Positions 6,841 to 10,742 of a DNA stretch of 10,742 bases are shown one piece after another. The notes under the pieces were generated by a model. That model searched no databases. It saw nothing but the letters and a program-made list of their open reading frames with translations, and was not told the DNA's origin. The translations under genes were made by a program, and so were the position numbers. Source of the DNA: an uncultured Bacilli bacterium (lineage in GTDB: Bacteria; Bacillota_I; Bacilli_A; RF39; UBA660). The stretch is taken from assembly GCA_947628125.1 (NCBI GenBank), contig CANQYR010000028.1, positions 1 through 10,742 of the forward strand, written 5' to 3'. Each line of letters opens with the position of its first letter. Position 1 is the stretch's first letter.

Positions 6841-7548
6841 ATATAAAACATTTTTTAAATATTCGCTATAGGCTTTTTCCTCTAAATAATCTTTATAATA
6901 AGTATATTTATATTTTTTTGCCTTAAAAATTTGCTTTATTAAATACTCCGTAAAAAAAGGATTACGAATTAAAATCGGCCCTAATAAAAAAGTACCATAA
7001 AAATTATGCTTTTTAATGCCCTCAACAATTGACTTAGGAACATAACCAGTACCTTTCTTTACTTCAAACAAAAAAGGCTCTTTGACAAATTTTAAAATAC
7101 AATCCCGATTATTAAAACCAATTATTTCTTGCTTAAGCTCCTTATACCTTAAAGTTTGCTCACCAACAATTCTAAAATCAATTTTATGTGCCTCAAAATC
7201 AAAAATATTTAGAGTCTTAATAACCGAATTTTCTAAAAAATAATTTTTCCCAAACAAACAAATCGCATTACCAGAAACCAAGAAAAACTTCCCACCTGAA
7301 ATTGCTTTATTTATTTTTTCTCTATACTTATTAATATGCTTAGCACATAAACATAAAGCCTCCTCATTACCACTACCAATATAGAAAAAATCATATAACT
7401 CAAAATTAATATCATCCATAATACTTAAATTATCAATAACAACATTACACTTATGCTTACTTAAATGATGCTTCAACGCTAAAATGTTTCCTGACTCACC
7501 ATAAAGGTTCATCAAATCATAATATAAATGGGCAATTCTTACTTGCAT
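6835..7548 (-). CDS. gatD: GatD-like glutamine amidotransferase subunit with a degenerate active site
   Basis: The 237-residue product aligns along its length with GatD, the class I glutamine amidotransferase that supplies ammonia to MurT for amidating the D-Glu residue of lipid II. It opens with RIAHLYYDLMNLYGESGNIL, matching the family's LYPDLLNLYGDRGN start, and retains the GTxLxGPxLxxNP frame late on. The catalytic positions differ. The nucleophile elbow, normally ICGGYQLLG, reads VSGNAICLFG (91-100), so Ser92 replaces Cys. The catalytic His of GTYLHGP is Leu189 in GTFLLGP. The GGGQD-type strand is GSGNE (58-62), and the GFENH motif is GFNNR. Cys97 lies nearby but off register. I infer loss of the usual glutaminase chemistry. 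The ATG at 7548 follows AAAGGAGG (7553-7560), which lies inside the end of murT, and the genes overlap by 10 nt, so translation is coupled. Confidence 0.8.
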   Translation of the reverse strand: MQVRIAHLYYDLMNLYGESGNILALKHHLSKHKCNVVIDNLSIMDDINFELYDFFYIGSGNEEALCLCAKHINKYREKINKAISGGKFFLVSGNAICLFGKNYFLENSVIKTLNIFDFEAHKIDFRIVGEQTLRYKELKQEIIGFNNRDCILKFVKEPFLFEVKKGTGYVPKSIVEGIKKHNFYGTFLLGPILIRNPFFTEYLIKQIFKAKKYKYTYYKDYLEEKAYSEYLKNVLYK

Positions 7549-8876
7549 GTTTCCTCCTTTATTTTCTTACAAATTACATCTGTCATATCAAAACAAACCA
7601 TCGTATAAATATTACCAGATGTTTTCTTTTTCAAAACCGTTACAATATCATTAATATCATCAACAAAAATAAACTTTTTTTCATCAATATTTGCATACTT
7701 TAATCTAGTTGCTACATCATATTTAAAACGCCCAATTAAAACAATTTGCTTAATTGCCTTATCATTTAACAATTCAAAATCCGTATCATAAAGCCACGAT
7801 AGATCATTAAACTCATACCTTCTTGAAACATTTTCAAAACCAAGTACCACACATTTTTCGCCTTTTTGCTTTTTTATATATTCCAAAGATTGATAATAAC
7901 TTAAAGCGTTCTCATTTTTACTTTCTAACATAGTCACTAACCGATTATCTAAAATATAATCATGAGCCCTTTTACTTAGATTAGTATCTTTATTAAGAGC
8001 ATACAAAATATCTTCTTTTTTAACGCCAATCGTTTCACATAAACTATAAGCCGCTAAAGTGGCAAAAGCCGTATATAAAATATTTTTATTAAGCGTTACT
8101 AAATTACCATTAACCTCCATCTTAAACTTAGCTAGATCAACATTTTTCGCCGTAAAATCACTAGGACTTGAAGAAAACTTACACAAAGGGCAATGATACT
8201 TTCCAATATGACCATAATGATAAAATTCGTAATCTAACTTACTATGACAATTTGGACAATAAGCCGAATCAACCGACTTATTTGTCGAAACTTTATAAGA
8301 ATCTTTTGTTTTTTCCATGGAATAAGTAACGATTTTTCCCTTATAACTTAAAGAAGCTTTGTTCAAAGTCGGGTCATTCGCGTTAATAATTAAAGTTGTT
8401 TTCCCATCCAAAGTATTCATAATCTCATCATAAATTAAATCCGGTGAACCATTTCTTGCGGGCTGATCCCTAGTAATATTAGTTATAACTAAATGCGATA
8501 ACTTATTTTTTTTAAAAGCTAAATGCAAATGCTTCTCATCTAGCTCCAAAAGTAAAACATCATGCTTAAAATTACCCTTTAAATCACAATTATTTAAAAC
8601 AATTGTTACCACACCATTAATAATATTACTTCCTTCACTATTATAAATTACATCATAACCAGCATCCTTTAAAATATGATAAATTAAATTCGTAGTTGTA
8701 CCCTTACCAGAAGAGCCTGTAACACCTATAACTAAAGGCGGATAATTAATCTTCTCTAATATATTCTTATTTAAAACATAAGCCATCGCCCCTGGCAAAA
8801 CACTGCCATTTTTATGAAATAATTTACAAACTTTACTAACCATTTTAGTTATCATAATCTGGATCATTTTAAGCAT
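7539..8876 (-). CDS. murT: MurT-like Mur ligase, lipid II isoglutaminyl synthase subunit
   Basis: The 445-residue product belongs to the MurT branch of the Mur ligase superfamily, which activates the alpha-carboxylate of D-Glu in lipid II with ATP so that ammonia can convert it to isoglutamine. The P-loop is GVTGSSGKGTTT (51-62), reading GKGT where MurT proteins usually have GKTT. A four-cysteine zinc ribbon (C207, C210, C229, C232) interrupts the ligase core, as typical of MurT. The C-terminal domain (DUF1727-like) contains SWLYDTDFE (360-368), including the Asp of the WLYD motif implicated in catalysis. The usual RDQLDRYGE segment reads RDQPARNGSPD (136-146). The ATG at 8876 follows GGGAG (8886-8890) at 9 nt; ATG 8867 is a less likely alternative. 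It forms an operon with the overlapping gatD-like gene. Confidence 0.88.
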   Translation of the reverse strand: MLKMIQIMITKMVSKVCKLFHKNGSVLPGAMAYVLNKNILEKINYPPLVIGVTGSSGKGTTTNLIYHILKDAGYDVIYNSEGSNIINGVVTIVLNNCDLKGNFKHDVLLLELDEKHLHLAFKKNKLSHLVITNITRDQPARNGSPDLIYDEIMNTLDGKTTLIINANDPTLNKASLSYKGKIVTYSMEKTKDSYKVSTNKSVDSAYCPNCHSKLDYEFYHYGHIGKYHCPLCKFSSSPSDFTAKNVDLAKFKMEVNGNLVTLNKNILYTAFATLAAYSLCETIGVKKEDILYALNKDTNLSKRAHDYILDNRLVTMLESKNENALSYYQSLEYIKKQKGEKCVVLGFENVSRRYEFNDLSWLYDTDFELLNDKAIKQIVLIGRFKYDVATRLKYANIDEKKFIFVDDINDIVTVLKKKTSGNIYTMVCFDMTDVICKKIKEETCK

Positions 8877-8895
8877 AAATTCACACTCCCACCTT

Positions 8896-8901
8896 ATTAT
8901 A
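8896..8901 (-). promoter_or_regulatory. Putative -10 box of the murT-gatD operon
   Basis: The minus strand reads TATAAT from 8901 to 8896, upstream of the murT ribosome binding site. No good -35 box lies at 16-18 bp; TTTACA (8928-8923) is 21 bp away. Support is therefore limited to the -10 box and position. Confidence 0.45.
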
Positions 8902-8922
8902 ACGCATTATTAAAAAAAATTC

Positions 8923-8934
8923 TGTAAATTTACA
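8923..8934. promoter_or_regulatory. 12-bp perfect palindrome in the murT/xer divergent region
   Basis: TGTAAATTTACA is a perfect palindrome midway between the divergent murT and recombinase genes, upstream of both putative -10 boxes. Its position suits an operator for a dimeric regulator, but in such AT-rich sequence chance is a real alternative. No specific regulator can be named. Confidence 0.3.
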
Positions 8935-8942
8935 AAAATATC

Positions 8943-8951
8943 TGCTACAAT
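8943..8951 (+). promoter_or_regulatory. Extended -10 promoter of the recombinase gene
   Basis: TGCTACAAT combines a TGn extension with a one-mismatch -10 box. Transcription would start near 8958. That supports ATG 8971 as the start over the upstream in-frame TTG at 8953, which would lie before the transcript begins. No convincing -35 box is present. Confidence 0.5.
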
Positions 8952-8970
8952 TTTGATAAGAGATGGTATT

Positions 8971-9849
8971 ATGGATAAACAAATAAAAAAATACTTAGAA
9001 GAACTAAAAAAAATCAAAAATTATAGTGAACATACAATCAAAAGCTACGAAAGAGACATATTGCTATTTTATAACTTTTGCCAAACCCAAAAAATATCAT
9101 TCTATCAATTTAAAAAAGAACATATTATGCAATTTTTAAAACACCTTGATAGCCAAAACTATCAAAATAGTTCCATATGCCGCATATTAAGCTCTTTACG
9201 AGGATTTTACACATACGCCCAAAATAATAACCTTGTAAAAACTAACTTATTTTCCATAATTGAAAACCCTAAAAAAAATAAACACCTACCTAACTTTTTA
9301 AACATCGATGAAGTTGAAAAACTCTTAGATTTTGATGATGATAAACCAAGTACCAAAAAAGAAAAACTAATATTTGAATTACTATACTCAACTGGCCTTC
9401 GCGTAAGCGAATTAAGTAACTTAAAAATTAAAGACATTGATCTAAAAGAAAAGAAAATCACAACAATTGGTAAAGGGAAAAAAATGCGAATAACTTACTT
9501 TGGCGAGCCTTGCCAAAAAGCCATCGAAGATTACCTCTTAATTAGAAACGTTTTCGAAAAAAAAGAAAAAAGCCCATACTTATTACTAAATAATAAAGGA
9601 GGAAGGCTTTCAAGACAAAGCATTGAACAAATAGTTGAAAAAAGAGCCCAAAAAATTGCCTTAGAACACCATATTTCTCCCCATACTTTAAGACATACCT
9701 TTGCCACGCATTTACTAGAAAATGGGGCTAGTATAAGAAGCGTTCAAATTCTTCTTGGCCACCAAAGCCTTAGCACCACTCAAATATATACCCATGTTAC
9801 CAACGAACATTTAAGAAAAGAATACTTAGATAAGATGATGCGAAAATAG
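8971..9849 (+). CDS. Xer-type tyrosine recombinase
   Basis: This 292-residue site-specific recombinase has the standard XerC/XerD size and layout: an N-terminal SAM-like DNA-binding domain (about 1-90) and a C-terminal catalytic domain. All active-site residues are visible: Arg144 in STGLRVSEL, Lys168 in IGKGKKMR, His238 and Arg241 in SPHTLRHTFATHLL, His264 in LLGHQSLSTTQ and nucleophile Tyr273 in IYTHV. Xer proteins resolve chromosome dimers at dif; some relatives act in mobile elements. No integrase-type extra domain or adjacent element end is seen, so housekeeping XerC/XerD is most likely. XerC and XerD are hard to tell apart here; the ending NEHLRKEYLD leans toward XerC. ATG 8971 is preferred because TTG 8953 lies next to the -10 box; the ribosome binding site (AGAG, 8961 region) is weak. 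It is divergent from murT. Confidence 0.9.
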   Translation: MDKQIKKYLEELKKIKNYSEHTIKSYERDILLFYNFCQTQKISFYQFKKEHIMQFLKHLDSQNYQNSSICRILSSLRGFYTYAQNNNLVKTNLFSIIENPKKNKHLPNFLNIDEVEKLLDFDDDKPSTKKEKLIFELLYSTGLRVSELSNLKIKDIDLKEKKITTIGKGKKMRITYFGEPCQKAIEDYLLIRNVFEKKEKSPYLLLNNKGGRLSRQSIEQIVEKRAQKIALEHHISPHTLRHTFATHLLENGASIRSVQILLGHQSLSTTQIYTHVTNEHLRKEYLDKMMRK

Positions 9850-9879
9850 TCAAATTACTGTCTATAATCAAGGTTTTAC

Positions 9880-9909
9880 TTGCCATTAAACTATGTTTCT
9901 ATTTATAAT
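9880..9909 (+). promoter_or_regulatory. ppdK promoter
   Basis: TTGCCA (9880-9885) and TATAAT (9904-9909) are spaced 18 bp apart in the 84-nt gap after the recombinase gene. A strong ribosome binding site AAGGAAGGA (9916-9924) follows, 9 nt before the ATG at 9934. No convincing terminator separates it from the recombinase gene. Confidence 0.7.
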
Positions 9910-9933
9910 ACCAAAAAGGAAGGAAAAGATAAT

Positions 9934-10742
9934 ATGAAATATGTGTATGCCTTTAAAGAAGGCAATAAAGATATGCGAAATATATTAGGAGGAAAAGGTG
10001 CAAATCTAGCCGAAATGACTAACTTAGGATTGCCAATTCCTCAAGGCTTTACCATCTCAACCGAAGCTTGTACAGATTATTATAACAATAATAAACAAAT
10101 AAGCGATGAAATAGTAACGCAAATATATGAAGCATTAAAAAAATTGGAAGAAGTTCAAGGAAAAAAATTTGGTGATAATAATGATCCATTACTAGTTTCT
10201 GTAAGATCTGGGGCAAGAGCCAGCATGCCAGGAATGATGGATACCATATTAAATTTAGGTTTAAATGACCTTGCTGTTGAAGGTTTTGCTAAAAAAACTA
10301 ACAACCCAAGATTTGCTTACGATTCATATAGACGTTTTATTCAAATGTACTCTGATGTAGTAATGGAAGTACCAAAATCATCATTTGAAAAAATTATTGA
10401 TGAACTAAAAAATGAAAAAAATGTCACCTATGATACTGAGTTAGATGTTAATGACCTAAAAGAATTAGTTAAACGTTTTAAAGAAGTTTATAAAAATGCT
10501 ATGCATGAAGAATTCCCACAAGATGCTAAAGAACAACTTATGGGTGCAGTAAAAGCGGTTTTCCGTTCTTGGGACAATCCAAGAGCTATTGTATACCGTA
10601 GAATGAATGATATTCCTGGTGATTGGGGAACGGCCGTTAACGTTCAAGCCATGGTTTTCGGTAATATGGGTAATACATCTGGCACAGGCGTTGCCTTTAC
10701 TCGTAACCCATCTACTGGGGAAAAAGGTATTTTTGGGGAGTA
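9934..10742 (+). CDS. ppdK: Pyruvate, phosphate dikinase, N-terminal part (3' end outside window)
   Basis: The frame is open from ATG 9934 to the window end, giving the first 269 residues of an enzyme of roughly 870-880. The enzyme interconverts pyruvate, ATP and phosphate with phosphoenolpyruvate, AMP and pyrophosphate in the cytoplasm; in anaerobes it often replaces or reverses pyruvate kinase. The visible part is the N-terminal nucleotide-binding domain: [20 protein letters not shown] and [19 protein letters not shown] (residues 5-43), then [20 protein letters not shown] (89-108) and [20 protein letters not shown] near the edge. The early [10 protein letters not shown] and the MPGMMDT box separate it from PEP synthase. 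The phosphohistidine and PEP-binding domains are outside the window. Its promoter and strong ribosome binding site suggest high expression. Confidence 0.95.
   Translation, partial: MKYVYAFKEGNKDMRNILGGKGANLAEMTNLGLPIPQGFTISTEACTDYYNNNKQISDEIVTQIYEALKKLEEVQGKKFGDNNDPLLVSVRSGARASMPGMMDTILNLGLNDLAVEGFAKKTNNPRFAYDSYRRFIQMYSDVVMEVPKSSFEKIIDELKNEKNVTYDTELDVNDLKELVKRFKEVYKNAMHEEFPQDAKEQLMGAVKAVFRSWDNPRAIVYRRMNDIPGDWGTAVNVQAMVFGNMGNTSGTGVAFTRNPSTGEKGIFGE

Noticed and set aside
8953..8970. TTG at 8953 as recombinase start
   Set aside because: It sits immediately after the extended -10 box, before the expected transcription start, and adds residues not needed for the Xer fold.
8953..9849. Recombinase as sign of an integrated mobile element
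   Set aside because: There are no phage, relaxase, excisionase or cargo genes, no direct repeats and no tRNA nearby. Size and motifs fit housekeeping XerC/XerD.
9869..9882. Short inverted repeat CAAG/CTTG after the recombinase as terminator
   Set aside because: The stem is only 4 bp with no T-tract, and it overlaps the -35 region of the ppdK promoter.
9855..9890. Possible dif site downstream of the Xer recombinase
   Set aside because: ACTGTCTATAA resembles the left arm of Firmicutes dif, but after a 6-nt centre the right arm does not match and is not a partial inverse of the left. More likely chance in the ppdK promoter region.

Overview
The window is AT-rich DNA using the standard bacterial code (tryptophan is TGG and no gene reads through TGA). 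Strong TTGACA/TATAAT promoters, AGGAGG-type ribosome binding sites, a CIRCE heat-shock operator, a class B sortase with a wall-sorted protein, and a MurT/GatD-type peptidoglycan pair all indicate a low-GC Gram-positive bacterium (Bacillota) with a cell wall. The reduced ClpB lacking its N-domain and the small genes recall the Mollicutes/Erysipelotrichia side of Bacilli, perhaps an uncultured host-associated lineage. That placement is inference; no rRNA or other marker gene is present.

Layout. (1) 1-903, plus strand: the 3' end of signal peptidase I, then a closely coupled, unrecognised protein with one C-terminal membrane segment. (2) 900-4390, plus: a proteostasis block. A CIRCE element overlaps the clpB promoter, and clpB is followed by tig (trigger factor) with its own promoter and a terminator. 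(3) 4402-6834, plus: a secreted, sortase-sorted surface protein followed by a class B sortase, with a terminator-like hairpin between them and a second hairpin after the sortase. (4) 6835-8901, minus: murT and gatD, overlapping by 10 nt. (5) 8923-10742, plus: a divergent Xer-type tyrosine recombinase, then the first 269 codons of pyruvate, phosphate dikinase, which runs off the window.

How the genes fit together. ClpB (disaggregation) and trigger factor (nascent-chain folding) form a chaperone block. Signal peptidase, the surface protein and the sortase belong to export and wall display. MurT/GatD would amidate the lipid II stem peptide, the wall polymer to which sortases attach proteins. The recombinase and dikinase appear to be independent housekeeping genes.

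The most unusual feature is the GatD-like subunit. The positions of the catalytic Cys and His of the glutaminase are Ser and Leu, and surrounding conserved motifs are eroded, while its MurT partner keeps its zinc ribbon and C-terminal Asp motif. No CRISPR array, insertion sequence, tRNA or rRNA was seen, and no stretch longer than 300 bases lacks a gene.
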